The notes: generated by a model from the letters alone, not told the origin. A stretch of DNA of 64,000 bases from Tetrahymena thermophila SB210 (GCF_000189635.1 NW_002476380.1:599879-663878), one strand, 5' to 3'. Positions 1 to 14,118 are shown, numbered from the stretch's first letter. Program-made: numbers and translations.

Positions 1-194
1 AAATTGTAAAAAGTTTACGATTACAAATTTAATTAACAAAATATCCAGATATACTTTGAACTAATATGAATTAATTTATTTACTTTTTTAAAAATAAAAA
101 CTATTAACAGATAAATAAAATTCTCTATTTAATACGCATTAAAATGTAAATTAAACAATAAAATTTAATTTATGTTAAATATTTAGCAATAGAA

Positions 195-2524
195 TCATTA
201 AACCTAGTCTAACTCCTACATAGCTTACAAAAAGCTTTTTAAACTTACTTATCCTGATTCTGTTGTTCCTTGCTTTTATTTTTATAAACAATCTTACACG
301 ATTACTCTAATCAAATAAATATAATTTACAATCTCTTAAGCTCTCTAAAAAATTCCATGAAATTTTCCAATTTTATAATTATAACCTATAGCACTAAGAA
401 GTTATCTTATCTTTATTTTATTTTTAATAACTATTGATATAAAATAAACTATGTTTTTTTTTTACTTCTTCTCTTGGTCTTAACTTAGAAAAATCTTCCT
501 CTTTTAAACCATAAGCAGAATATTAGTAAGGATTTAACAGCTAGCTTGCACTTAACTCATTTCCATAATTCTATGTAAAAAATACAAATATTTAAAGAAA
601 TAAATATGCATTTTTAAAAATAATTTACATATTAGTTGGTTAATGATTAAAAGCGAGGAGGACTGATATCTGTACGAATTGAGGGAATACCGAATATTTT
701 TTTATCATCAATCTAAGATACACTTTTTACTCCTATTGTTGGAATAGATCTACCTATATTTGATTACATTACATCTTATAGGGTAAGATCTTTATATTTA
801 AGACAATCAGCCACACCAAGTTTCTATAAATTCAAATTAGGTGTTGAGGAGCTTAAAAAATTTCTCTTTGCTGTATCTTTAAATATAAAACTAGACTTAG
901 GCATTCCCAAATGAATATGATTTGCATTCTGATACAGTTCTTATCTCCTATCTATTATCTTTGTGCTAGCTTAGCTAAGTTAATAAATGAATATTTAAAT
1001 TAAAATGAATTCATTTTTAATGTATATGATAAAATAATTTATTCTACACAATTAATTATGCATTTTTAAAATATGTATATACTTACATCTTTAATCAAAA
1101 TATGCTAAAAATTGATTGTTGAATTATTTAAATTTTAAAAATGATGATCTAAATAAATGATAAATACCATCTTATATTGATAAAAAAATAGCTGCTTTAA
1201 ATGATTTATTTATTAAATAATTAGCTTCCCTTTAGGAAAAAATATGGCTGGAAATGATTCAAATTAATAGTTCAATAGCTGACTAGCTAACTAAATAAAT
1301 TGATAAATTAATTATTGATATAGCTTGAAAGTTAGTTCTAATTTATTTTTTAAAAGAGGAATCATTAAAAATACTGCTGATAATTATTTTTCATAAATTA
1401 TTCCTCCTTTCAAGGTATATATTGGCTGATAATTAATAATTAACTACAGCTTATATATAATATTTAGCTTGCTTATTATATAATTAGATTTGTTCTAAAA
1501 TATGTTATTCATATTACTATTTATTTTTATTTGATAATTAATTTACTTTTTTAAGCAATTATAGTTTTAAAACGGTATGTATTTAATGTTTATTTTTATT
1601 TTTTTTAATTGATAATAAAAATTAATTTATTTAAAAAAAAAATAAGTAGATAAATTGATAAAATAACTTACTTGTCTTCACTCTAAAAAACCTTTTTCAT
1701 TTCATCTGTTTTAATTAATGATGAAACACCAAATTTGTTATCAGGATTAAAGTATTTTGTATCATATCTTCTATTGAATTATTCTCCTGCTTCTAGTTAA
1801 CTTAATGGTTTCAAAAAGGGTCTATTAGTTTAATGTTATTCATTTTATTTGGCATCATCTACATAAGAGTATATCAAATCTTTAGCATCTTTTTCATCCT
1901 TTCTGGTTGTAGCGCCATATCTAAAATTTTATTTCTACACTTAATCTGGGAAAACATATTTACGATCTAAGGTTTTTCCTAAAGGCATCCTTTTTTTTAA
2001 ATAGTAGTTAAAATTCATTTTGCTTCTAAATTGTATATAAAAATTAGCTGTACGCTTTATTTGAGGCATAAATTTGTTCACGAATATCATTAACGACATC
2101 TTCTACTCCTACAAATTTGTCTTGAAAGTAATCGCCATACTATTAAAATGATAATATTTTTTATAGTAGTTTAGAAATCTTAATTTAAATTTACATGATC
2201 AGAAGGAGGCTGAGGCTTTCCATAAACAGAAGGCAATTGCATGGTTTTAGGATCAACTCTTAACTTTGGATGAATCTAAATTTATTTTTTAAAATAATTT
2301 ATCATAAATTTTATAAAACTTTAGTTGTTTTCTTCTTACACATGATTTACCTAATTGCTTGCGATATGATTATCTAAATTATTTTATTTCTTCAGGTGTT
2401 TAAGGTACCTTAAAAAATGAATTTTATTTGCTTATAAGCATTTTAATGAGTAAATATATACCTACTATCTTTAAAATTTAAATAAGGAATCAACTCCTTC
2501 ATCAGTTTTAATTCTACTAGCCAT
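195..2524 (-). CDS. EFHB: EFHB/CFAP21-like ciliary protein, spliced
   Basis: Family members are microtubule inner proteins of ciliary doublets. The reading starts at an ATG (MASRIKTDEG) and ends at the TGA at 195-197, with about eight exons in the ciliate code. Seen: a middle exon with PLGKTLDRKYVFPDQ and NKFGVSSLIKTDEM, then the typical C-terminal module FGIPSIRTDISPPR, NYGNELSASQLLNPYQYSAYG, a GYNYKIGKFH exon, and a last exon ending in VSLKSFLQAMQ. The order IRTD..PR, NYG, KIGKFH is what I know from EFHB proteins. Odd: between the exon ending in QSEDK (about 1,670) and the next clear exon (about 980) lie some 700 bases where I find no EF-hand loop, although animal EFHB carries EF-hands there. 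It may be one long intron, or hold an exon I missed. Family call fairly sure; splice sites approximate. Confidence 0.8.
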
Positions 2525-3092
2525 TTTAAATAATCAGTTGAAATAATTTAATGACAAAGTAACTTTAATTCAAAACAATTTTTTTTGGTTTGATTATTTA
2601 ATAAGTTTTATAAAAACAGAAAACACGCAAAATTAAAACATAAAATCTATTTAAATAATAATTGTTTGTTTGCTTGTTTTATATATTTCATTCTTATTTA
2701 ATAATAACATATCAAAGCAGTATCTTTAAAAATATGCAAAAAATTATTATCTATCTATATATTAATAAAATTTATAAGGTATTTCGTGAAACAAAAGAAT
2801 AAATAATTTAAATTAATTTATTTGTTGAAAAGTAAGTTGAATGTCATATTTAAATTATATAATATTCTATAAATATACATCTGTCAAAATAAACACATTA
2901 TTTTATTAAAATAATTTTTAACTAACTATAGTCATCGATTCTTTATTCTATTAGATAAAGATAATTTATTAATTAATTAGTGAGTTAACATGCATTTTAA
3001 TTTTTTATAACATTTGATTTTAGTTTTAAAACATTGTTTTTTTTTTATTAGTTTTTATTAGATGCATGCATTTTAACTTTTTATGTTACTTA
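2525..3092. other. AT-rich intergenic spacer
   Basis: About 570 bases between two minus-strand genes. It must hold the promoter and 5' leader of the EFHB-like gene and the 3' end of the phosphatase gene. It contains long A/T runs and no coding-like frame. Confidence 0.6.
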
Positions 3093-5379
3093 TCATTATT
3101 TATAAAGGATTTACTTATTATGAACCTGTTAAAATATTGATTATTACTGATAAGGCTACTATTATTACTACTACTATTAAACTTAATTTTGTTGTTATTG
3201 TTAGTAAATTAAATTTTAATTTTAAAATCCTTACATTTATTGTTGCTTTTGTTGCAATATTTAATTTTGGTTTTCTATTTGCTCTTAATATTGCTTTTGG
3301 TTTGGTAAGAATTGTTCATTATTTGCTAAAATTTAAATTCCTACTTGTTGAGGTTATTGCTATTACTGATCTTGCTATTAAGAATTTTATTTTTATCCAG
3401 AAAACGATTGCTGTTGTTGCTTTTGTTAATATTAAGTCATTTTAAGTTATTGGACTTGCTACTTTACTGATAAAGGTTACTGCTACAATTGCTATTATTA
3501 CTATAATTAATATTATTATGATTTTGTATTTTCAATATTTTGTTAAAGCTAATATTATTGCTACTATAAAGCACTAACTGATTGTTACTGAGGGGAGATT
3601 TGTTAGAATTAAGATTACATTTAATCAGTATATCCGACTTATTAGTTTTGTGAGTAATTTTAATATTATTATTGCTATTATTATAGCTATTGTTGTTAAT
3701 TTGGCTGACATTGATAAATATAAATGTAATTGGGATCAGAATAATTTGTTATTTCAGATTGATTATCAATATTATAAGCTATAATCTAACCAGGCTATTA
3801 AGAATAAAATCCTCCATAATCAAATGCATTATTATTATTATTACCATTAATTGCATCAATTCCATTTCCATCTAAAATGTTGCTATTATTGTAAACACTT
3901 GATTATGGATTATAGTGACCTTTTGATATAAGATATTGCTCATACTCTGTTAATTTCTTAATAAACCCAGTATTTGGATTAATGAGTCTTCTACATTTTT
4001 TTAGATGCCATAAAGATTTTTCTAAATTCCATCTATTTTTTTTCATCAAATATGCTATACATATTGAAGCACTCCTCGAAACACCAGCAAAACAATGAAC
4101 TAAGACACTAGTATATTTTCTATTTCTTTCAATAAACTCTATTCCTTTTTCAAAGTGGATAGTTATATCATATCCTTCCTTATCATGAGCAGGTAAGCCT
4201 AATTTAATTTATTATTGGTTTAAAAATATTTATTAAATCAATTAAAATATTTAATTAAATAAAATGCATAAAACGAACTTTAAAAATCATAATAAAAATA
4301 GCAATTAAACTAAAGAAGGATTAATGTTTATTTTTAACAAATTTGATTCTAGCTTTTTGATTTTTTACAAATAAAATTTATATAAATTTGCATTTATTTG
4401 TATGTCTTTTTTTAAAATTTACAATTTCCTTTTATTGTATGCATGCAATTCGTATTAAATTAAAAAAATTACACTCATGAAAATGAATTGATTCTTCTGC
4501 ATATCTAAAACCAGTTTCAACAGATGTTGTTAGGACTGCACGAATTCTATTCTTCTTTAAAATTTCTACACTTAAAGCTGCGTCTAAATTTCCAATAAAA
4601 AGTCCACCTAATTCATTATCTGCTTCAAGGACACAATCTAAAGGATTTGGCTCTATGAGTTTAGGAACTGAATAGACAAAATTGTATTGGCTTTCTTAGG
4701 ATGGCTTAAAAACAGCTAGAACAGCTTATTAATTTTATTCACTAATATTTTACTTAGCTTGTAAAATGTTTTCATTGAAACTTGAAGGCTTTTTGTGGTG
4801 CTATGGAATAATCTAATTTTGGCTGTTTGGACTTGCAACAGCTATATTTTAATATTGTTGTTATTATCTGTTTTGCTAGGGACTAGACTAGGCCTTTAAT
4901 TTTTCTGGTGAGTTCTAAAAATTTTAGTTAGATTGGTGATATTGTTTTTAAATCATAGGCACTTATTGCCCCGCCATAAGTGCTTGTGCTTGCTATTAAT
5001 TTTACTGTTAAGATAATTAGTGGCTAACTTAATTTCCTGTTTTATGAAAATGTGCTTACTACTTCTATAGATCTTATTACTGAATTAAATACTAAGGCTA
5101 TTATTACTCTATCAAGACTTAATTTTCATTTAACTTCCTTTATTGCTGCTATTGAATTTGCTAATGTTAGAATACATTTTATTGCTAAGGAGATGATAGC
5201 TACTATTAAATTTAAAGCTATTATTACTACTATTATTGCTACATATATTATTACTGCTGAGCACTAGTAAGATACTAATACATTTAATTTTAAATTTATT
5301 AATTGAATGCTTGGTTAATGCCTTTTTGCTCATTAATGCCTGCTTAATTATTTTAAGTTTAGAGCTGTGCTAAATTCAT
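3093..5379 (-). CDS. Dual-specificity protein phosphatase with polyglutamine arms
   Basis: A predicted Tyr/Ser/Thr phosphatase. Two exons are joined by an intron at about 4199-4472, which splices HECLPAHDKEGYD cleanly. The catalytic domain begins with LGGLFIGNLDAALS. It has the general-acid Asp in AHDKEGYD and the P-loop VHCFAGVSRSAS (Cys and Arg both present), followed by AYLMKK and a C-terminal helix RLINPNTGFIKKL. The enzyme therefore looks active. The N-terminal arm of about 230 residues and the C-terminal arm of about 260 residues are dominated by Gln, mostly written TAA or TAG, so the standard code breaks the gene into pieces. The start is the first in-frame ATG (MNLAQLQTQ) after an upstream TGA; an extra 5' exon cannot be excluded. 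Substrate unknown. The opposite-strand open frames here (about 3.1-3.4 kb and 5.05-5.27 kb) are shadows of the Gln-rich arms. Confidence 0.85.
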
Positions 5380-8300
5380 TTCTTCTAACTTTTTAATATA
5401 AATTTATAAGAGTGATCAGTTCCTCCAATATTAATATTGCTTTTGTTTTATTGCTAATAAATTTCAAATAACTAAAGAAAGCATAAAAGAAATTGGCAAT
5501 GAAATTTTACTGTCTCGAATTGAAATTTAACAAAATAATAAATATTTAGTTATATAACAAACAAACAAACATTTAATTGAAAATATCAATCAATAATTAG
5601 AGCGATACATTTTTTAAAAGAAATGAATGAATGAAAAAAAATTTGATTGTGAAATAAAATCAAAATAAATTTAACAATATATTTTATATAAACAAACACA
5701 ACAAAACTTTTTAAAATGTATTTTTAAAAATTAATTAATAAAACAATATTTTTAAACAACTAAAATTATTATTTTGATAAATTTATACAAAATTCATCAA
5801 ATAAATTGTGAAATCAATAAATAAATAATAAAATAAAAAATTTAATTTATAAAAAAGAGTTTTTCTTTAAAGATATATTTTTTAAATAAATAAATAAATA
5901 AAAATAGTTTTTTTTATTAGATTTATTTAATCATTTTTAACTAATTTTTTATCATTTTTTAATACTATAGAAATTTTTTTAAAAAAAAAGATGAATAAAA
6001 AAAATTTGAAAAAGGGATGGGATACATTAACTATTTCAACTCAGATAAAATCGAATATTATTCTTTCCTTACAATTTTTAAATTTTATAACTAATTATCT
6101 GAGAAAGTACTTGAGTTACATCCTAATTTTGGAAAGTGTGTTACATTGAAATATTTACAATCCATTTCCTAAAAATAAGCATAATAAATTTATTTTTAAT
6201 GACGTTGATGACATTGATAGTATTATCTTTTGATTAGCTATTTACAATGCTTTTTAATATTTATAGTAGTACTTTTGCTAACATTCCCACGATTTTCATA
6301 ATTAAAAACAATTTAAACAACTTATTAGCCATAGCTTATACTAATTAGTAATAATTAAATTACTCTTACCCAGAAATTTTATAATGCTGCTTTGTTTTGA
6401 CCTTAAAAAATTATTGATTTAGTATAGGTTTTAACGTGTAGTCCAAATAGTATCTTAGTAGTATCTTTTTTATAAGATTGAATGATCAATTAATTTGCTA
6501 ATTCTTCTAACCTAAACTAATTAAAATTATCAAGCATATTCATAGGATTTTTAGAACTCACTTTTCAAAAAATAAAAAAGAAATGCTTAAAAAATATTTA
6601 AAAATGAAATTAGAAAAACTTTTTTGTCTTTTTTATAAAAAATTATTACTGAAATTTTAGTTTTTTAATATATAAAAAGCGCTACCAAATAAATAAAGAT
6701 AGATTACATTAACAATATCAAACTTTTGAATTATAGAGTACTTGGTTTAATATTAAAAAATTCTAAAAATTTATAAACCTGACAAATATTAATTTTCAAC
6801 TTAATTTGAGTATTAGCATCTCTTTTAAGAAATTTAAAAATTATACTTGTTAAAAAAAGATCATTTCAAACAAAAAATATTTCCTTCTGTTTAGATAAAT
6901 TAAATCCTGCTAAAATCAATATGTTATGAAGTACTTTTAAGGGAGAGAATTGCAAGAACAAATATATTCTTAAAACAATTAATTGATTTTGGTATTTAAA
7001 CAAGAAAAAGCACAATCTTAATTAACTTTTTTATTTAAAATGATCAACTATCAATATAAAATTTATTTGCTAATCCAATTTTTACCTTTTTAATTTTTTC
7101 AGATTAAGTCACCAACCTACATACATATATACCTACCCATTATTAATATTTTTCCATAAATAAGAAATAAAATAAGTGGTTAGGCTCATTATTTAATAGA
7201 AATAAGTGTAAAAAATTTAATATTTTTGTATATTCTCACTTATATTAAAGTTTCTAAATTAGAAATGAATGACACAGTTGTTAAATTATTTCAAATAGTA
7301 GCTCTAAAAAATAAAATAAGATTGAAATATCTTTTCTCTTTTTGCTTAAATCCACATAAATATTCAATTTTACATGATTTTTATTTGCTTTCTTTTAAAA
7401 ATTAGTACTATACTTAATTATTAGCTAAATTTGTAAATAAACATATTTAGAAATAGGTATAATTTTTTAGGTGTTGATAAGATTGCAAAAACTTAAATTT
7501 TAGTTATTTATTTATTCATCAATCAATAAAAAAATTCTTGTAATGTTCTGCTATATATTTCTGAGCCTTTAGTAATCAAACCTTTCATAAAATTATACTC
7601 AGAGAATGCCATTAAAAATAAACTTACATTGTTACACAAAAGTTATAAGCAACTAAAAATCAAATCTTTTAGACAAAAATCATAAAAATTATTTTATATT
7701 GGCTTTTATAGAGGATGAATTATCTATTATAAATAATATAAACGTAGTCTAGGCTAGCTATCATTAAATACAAATTTTTGCTCCAAGTTATCTATTTTAT
7801 TAAATTTGTAATAATAGTAATTATTTTACAATTTTTTTCTTGGAATTTGACTTTGTTACATTCATTTCATCAGAGCTATAAAAAACGAAGGTAACTACTC
7901 TATTTTAAAATTTAAAGTGGCTTAAATTAAAATCTAGCGCATTTGTCAAATTATTGTGTTTTTATGAAAATAGTGCTTCTTTAGATCATTTATTTATTCA
8001 TTTTTGTTACTAATTCCAAATTCAAATTTAAAAAATAGCTTTAGAAAAGTTGAATCTTTAATTTATAACAATAAATATTTTAAGAATACTTCAAAATTAA
8101 TTTATGACACAGGTAAAACAGAGTAGATGATAATTTTTAAGCAAAAAAAATATATCAGTTTTCTAAAAAATTAAGCACAATTGTCTTATTTTCTTAATTT
8201 TACCTTGATCGAGTTGAGATTAGTGAAAGAGAACTATTGCTTTCATAAAATTAATAAAGCAATTAAGTATTTTTTAATTTTTCGTAATAGAAGATATATC

Positions 8301-9385
8301 TGTGATGCTTACATAATCATATAGAATATATTTAAATTAATCTAACTAAATACATGCAAATAATTAAAAGCTTATCTTGGCAAATTTCTTGATTAAAACA
8401 AAATCTATTCATCTGTCCAAAAAAAAAAATATGATTTAATTAATTAATTATAATAATTTATAAAGTGTTTTTTGTTTAAGAATCAAAAAATTTAATACTG
8501 ATTCAACATAAAAATTTACTTAATTTCAATCTTAAAAATGGTAAAAAAAGCATTTTACAAGTTATTAGAGTAGTAAATTATTGCTACTTTCTCCAATCAA
8601 TTGATAATATTAATTTAAAAAAAAAAATTTTAACTTTAAAGAATCAAAAACAAAAAGATTTTATGTTTAATTAATTCATTAACTAAAATATTGATTTATC
8701 TATTAGCATTGTTACATAAATTTTGATACTTTTTTATTTTGTTACATATTGTCTTTTTCCTCAAGTTTTCTGAAGTAAAATTTTTAATTTGTGGAAATTT
8801 TGATTTTTTTAAAATGGAAAAATCTGCGTATTTTTCAAAAAATAAATAGTAATAGACTTGATAAATCGTGTAATTTTGATATGAAACTAATGCTTTCTGA
8901 ACTAAAAAATAAATGTAACATTTTATTTGTTACTTAATTTTAAATTACTTGAAAATCAATATAGAAGAAATTTATTTACTTCTCACTCATTAAAATAATT
9001 TATAGCCTTTAACTTAACTATTTCTATTTATAGAGATAAATCGAATATTTAAATAGTAAATTACATTAATTTATCATACAATTTGTATATGTCTATTATA
9101 AAATTTTACAGAATTGAATAAGTTATTTGTATTAATAAATATTTTCTTATTTTAATTATTTGGATTTTTAGCATATTGAAACATTATTATTATGAGACCT
9201 TAGTTTAAAAGTTTTTTATATATATTTTTAAATATTTTAGTAAGTGTTAAATTCTTTAACTTGTATTTTGTTATATTTTCTTGTGTTTAGATTTATTGGT
9301 AATTATTGAATAACTGAATTAAGTAAGAGCTAATATTTAAATCTATCTTGTAGATAATTTATCTTGGGAAGTAGTCTATAGGATT
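5380..9385. other. 4-kb AT-rich gene desert
   Basis: I found no coding-like frame with the composition of neighbouring exons. The only notable item is a 52-codon frame from an ATG near 5991 that has no TAA or TAG and ends at TGA, too short to call. No tRNA-like fold, tandem array or transposon ends were recognised. It may hold 5' leaders, UTR introns or unrecognised noncoding RNA. Confidence 0.5.
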
Positions 9386-10735
9386 TCATTATTTTTTAAG
9401 AGTAAATAGAGATTTCTTTTTATGATGGCTTCTTTTTTTAAGATCGGATACTGAACCGCTTCTACAGAGTTCGAGGAATTTTAATTATTCTTGCATGTTT
9501 TGAACTTTGCTATTCACTATCCAATCAGTTGCGGGTTATCCAAGGAATTCTATGAAATAAGAATGATATGGAGAATTAGTTAAAAGCTTTATTATAAGCT
9601 CATTATTTGTTTTGTTAGAAGAAATATAACGCTTGAAATTAAAGAGAAATCTTTTATTCTCTGAGTTAGCCTTTTGAGTATATTTAAAGAAAGATTTAAG
9701 TAAATTTTTTGAAAAATTTCTCGATTTGTTGTAGAGTTATTTTTCCTTTGTAATGTTGTTTTAATTTTGAGAAGCTTCTTCACTCTCTAAAAGGTTTTCT
9801 TCATCCAAAGATTATTCGCTGAGCTTGTTATCATCAAGTGAGAGCGATTTTTGGTTGATATCAGAATTATTTTAGAGAGAAAATAGGTTATCCTGAGAAC
9901 TAGTTTTCTTTTCTTTAAAAATTATAAATCTTGAAGAATTTTATTGGCTTTATATTTTTAGTTCAGTGGTGGAACTTTTATTGTTTTCATTCATGCATAA
10001 GCTTGTGGAACCTTCATCGATTAAATTAGAGGATTTGCAATTCTCAGCATTCTTTGTACTGGGTTCATCAGTATGAATTGAGAGTCTAATTCCTTTAAAA
10101 TGGGTTGATCTACTTAATGGGGAATCAATTTATTATTGCTAGAATTATTCACAAGAATCTTTAAAAGCACTATTTTTTTCTTGCAAAATTAAATTAGAAA
10201 AATGTTATGTGTTGGAAATATTCGATTAAGAGATATTGCAAGAATGAGCTTAATTTATATTTATATTATTTTCTTATGAAGATTACTATTAATTACTTAT
10301 AGAAGAATCTTTTTTAATCAATTATTTAGTTTCAGTATCTTGATTAACTTGTAAATTTTCAATTTTATTATTATTTTGAATTGTTTAACTCATCGCTTAT
10401 TAAATTTAGTTAGCCATATATTAATTATCCACAAAATTTTATTCATTATTCTAAGATTATTAAGCATTTTCTGTGACGTTTATTTAAGAAGAACTTGGAT
10501 AATTAGATGCTAATACTTAACACTAGTTATTGAAAAATAACTGTGATAATTATTATTATTATGAGGGAGTGAAATACTAAAAACCTCCTTAAAATGGAAT
10601 AGAAAAAACATAATTTGAAGCATTTTGTGGCATTTGTTAATAAACAGTGCCTTATTATACATAATATGGATTGAAGTTAAAATAGTAGGGGGAAATCATA
10701 TTGGGCTGTTGGCAACTAGCATATGATCCAAGCAT
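9386..10735 (-). CDS. Asn/Gln/Ser-rich protein, unknown function
   Basis: One long frame of about 450 residues, open in the ciliate code and ending at the TGA at 9386-9388. The first two thirds are low complexity (Gln, Asn, Ser) with a Tyr/Phe/Pro-rich start (NMISPYYFNFNPYYVQQG). The last about 100 residues look folded: NFSKNLLKSFFKYTQ, then PYHSYFIEFLGQPATDWIVN, then QLKFLELCRSGSVSDLKKR. I do not recognise the domain. The chosen start is the ATG of MLGSYAS. It is preceded by a good intron acceptor (ACATAACAG), and a less AT-rich block at 10,920-11,100 could be an upstream exon or leader, so the N-terminus is provisional. No catalytic motif seen. Confidence 0.6.
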
Positions 10736-13700
10736 TGCTGTTATGTTGTAAAGATGATGATTTTTTATTATTTAGTTTAGTAGCTAACTAACTAACTAAC
10801 TCTATAGGTTGGAGATATTAATAGTATATTAAATTAAGTTAATTTCTTTTAACAACTTATTTTTATTATTCTTTTGTTTTTTAGCTTTTCAATTTTTTTT
10901 TTTTTGTAATTAACTATGAAAGCTTAATAGATGAATATTTTCAAGATTTAACTCTCCTTGTACGTAGACCAGGCTATAATTAAAATTGATTATTGTGAAG
11001 AGAGATTTTAATTATTTTGCAAATAAATTAGCAGCAGTAGCTGAAATAAAAAAGATTAGTGTGATTAATTAAGAGTCCTAGATAGGGTGGGGTTAAAATT
11101 TTAGTGAATTATGTAAAATATGCTTCTATACTGAATTAATTGATAATAATAATAATACGTCTATGTTTTTCTACTTAAATTTGAAATATACTCATTTTCA
11201 AATATAAATAATTTATTGCTCTTTGCCAAACCTATTCATTTCTCTTTCTCTCTTAGTAATTCACAATAAAAACCTAAAAATTAATCACATTGAAAAAGTG
11301 CTTTTATTTATTTTTCATTCATTTTATTCTTAAGTATTCTGAAATGTTAGAAATTCATCTGACATATGATTCTCTTTTAACTTATTCATTGATTCAATTT
11401 AACTTACCAGATATTAAATTTTATATTTTCTTTTCTTTGGGCTTTGCTAATTATTTCTAAAATCTTAGTTTGCAAAATATTTGCTAACTCTTCATTTTAT
11501 GGATGTACAAAATGCTAAAATAATTATGATAATAAATAAATAAACATATATATCTGATTTCTTAATCAAAAATGAAGATATAAAATCATTTAGAATGAAT
11601 GATTCCTTGAAAATTTTAATTTTCATCGATTAGAAAGTAATTAAATTCAACAACTGCATGCTAAAGTTTTAAACAGGATAGGTAAAATTATAAAAAAATG
11701 ACATTAAAGCATTCAAAAGGTTTTATTTTAAAGCCATCTATTTCTTTTTTATGCTTGAGCTTATTTAAACAATTAGAATGTAATATTATTAGAAGACTCT
11801 TACTGAATAGCCAAAAATTTCTTTTAGTATTATTTTAATTAACAAACTATTGAATAGCACAAAGTAGTATGAATTAAATACAAACATTTATCAAACTTGA
11901 AAATTATTAGAGGCTTCTAAATTAATATACATTTTTCAATAGAAAATTTGAAAGCTAAAAAAAATTGAAATTTATCATTTTTTTTCTTCAAGTTTTTGTT
12001 GTGAAATCTTGATCTAAAAATTATTTAAATTAAAATACACTGTTAACACAATCAAGAAAGTCAATTAAATCAAATTCTAATCTAGAATTGAAAATTTGCT
12101 TTACCAAATGCTTTTGTTTTGTTTTATTTTTTATTATAAATTTGGTATTATTAATACACCAAATGCCAAAATTAATGCCTCAGATATTTTATCTCCTCAT
12201 AGAAATTCATTTTCTGTAAATGAATGTATTTAATTATATTAAAAGTAGTAGAAAGATTTTAACTCTTATTATTACCTTACTACTTACAATACAAAAAATA
12301 ACAAAAATGTGAGGGAATTAATTTTTTTTCTTACCCAGATAGAAATGTTCTAACTCAATCTATCTTTTAACTAACATCTATTTTGGAATTCAAAATTTTA
12401 GACACCAAAATTATCACATTTGATTACAATTTCAGTAATCTATCAAACAAATGTTGATTATCTGAATCTTTTAAATCAAATATTTTAATTTTAAATTCTT
12501 TCGTTTCATAAAAAAAAAAAGAGTTCATTTAAAATATTTTAAATTTTATTTTAAATTTAAAAGATAATTTAAAATAAACTCTTGAAAGAAGACAGTTGAG
12601 AATAAAATTTATTCTTCTTTTTTTATTTAAAAGAGCATTCTACTATTTAATTCTAAATAGTAAGTAACAAAATAAATAATTAGCTAAACTTCTTCTAGAT
12701 TTTATCAATATCATTACCAAATTGAAAAAGAAATTTGAATCAAAACTCAAAAATTTTATTATTACTACTACCAAAGATAAGTGCATTAAAATAGTCGAGT
12801 ATTATAGCAAATACACTCAATTTAATTTTTATGATAAGAAAAAATTGGAGTAAATCCAAAATTCTCCACAAAATTTTAAAATACTACATCGGAGATATTT
12901 TTATAGAACTGTAAATTCAAAAAATTCAGAAAGCTTTTAATTATATTAAATAAGAAAGTATATTTTGTAATTTATCAAAGCAATCGATTTAATGCAAAAA
13001 CCTCTACTATCTATCCATAACAAAATGGGATGCTTTAAAAAATTATGTTAGTAAATTAATTGTATCTCAAAAATACTTATGGCTCTTTCAAAATCTTCAT
13101 ACAATTTTTCACTATTTATGATAACTTTATATTTTTTAAATATTTTACGATAGTATGAATGTTAATGGCTCTTTACCTTATTCTAATTTATTTTTTATCA
13201 TTTTTCAAAAATATTGTCCAATCTCACAATTAATTGATTAATCATTTAAAAATTTGAATGTTAAACTTCTATATTATTACAGCCAAAGCTATTTACGGAA
13301 AGTACAAATCCAGATAATATAAAAAAATATTTATTTAAAACAAAATATTTTTTTTGTTTTATCATTATAACAGAAAAAGAATCAAACGGGTAGATCTAAT
13401 TTAACCACTAAATCACTAGTTAACTAATTAATGCTATTTTGTATTAATAAATAATTAAAAAAAATCAAGTAAGAAGAATAATTTTTCAAAATTTATCTAA
13501 CTCAATTTATGGGTAAAAATAAATTGAAGTTATTTTTCAAAGATTTTTGTTATTTCTGTTTATATATCATACGCCTAATAATTACAAGTTTAGTCTATTT
13601 AAGCTATTTATGAAATTTCCGTTTTACAATATTAAAATTATAAAATGACTATTATAATTTCACACATACACAAAACCTTGTAATAAGTATTTAAATATAC

Positions 13701-14118
13701 TTATTTAACAATTCTAAATGAAGCAATCTTTCTATTTATTTTTTTTTTGTTACTTATCTAATCAATTTACTCTTCTTCTTTATGGACTGCTTTTAATTTT
13801 TTCTATTGGCCAAACAAATTTGATTACAAAACACTTTCTCACTAATTAACTAACTCAATATTTATCCTTCAATATACTTGATCACTTCATCACCTGGACA
13901 TAAATGAGATAAACAAATAACTAAATTACTATTATTTAAAGTGGTACTCTTTTATCATTTCTGTAAATATTATAGGCATAATTTAGGGTGTCTTTATTTT
14001 GCATTAACATTTGCATCATAATTAATTGTCAATAATTCTTGCATAATGTATTTATGAAAATTTATTAAAAATCCAATAAGATAAAGTTCAAGACAACAAC
14101 AGCTCATCAAATAGTCCG
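10736..14118. other. 3.4-kb mostly noncoding AT-rich stretch
   Basis: Divergent spacer between a minus-strand and a plus-strand gene. It holds an AACT microsatellite next to the minus-strand start (about 10,785-10,800). There is a block of lower AT content at 10,920-11,100 that could be a spliced leader exon of the minus-strand gene. Around 12.7-13.1 kb a plus-strand frame lacks TGA, with no recognisable protein. Nothing else supported. Confidence 0.45.

Noticed and set aside
3083..3445. Plus-strand open frame of 120 residues
   Set aside because: It is the reverse complement of the Gln-rich tail of the phosphatase; its Ile/Val/Leu-rich sequence is an artefact of TAA/TAG/CAA repeats on the other strand.
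5052..5333. Two overlapping open frames on opposite strands
   Set aside because: Both lie over the Gln-rich N-terminal arm of the phosphatase and are in the wrong frames.
5991..6149. 52-codon frame with no TAA or TAG (MNKKNLKKGWDTL...)
   Set aside because: Too short, isolated in a desert and without homology that I recognise; the absence of TAA/TAG over 50 codons can occur by chance.
9592..9783. Minus-strand 63-residue frame
   Set aside because: Shifted-frame shadow inside the Asn/Gln/Ser-rich gene.
12730..13130. Plus-strand TGA-free stretch of about 130 codons
   Set aside because: Composition is that of the surrounding AT-rich DNA and there is no ATG with a coding-like start. With only TGA as stop, such runs are expected by chance.
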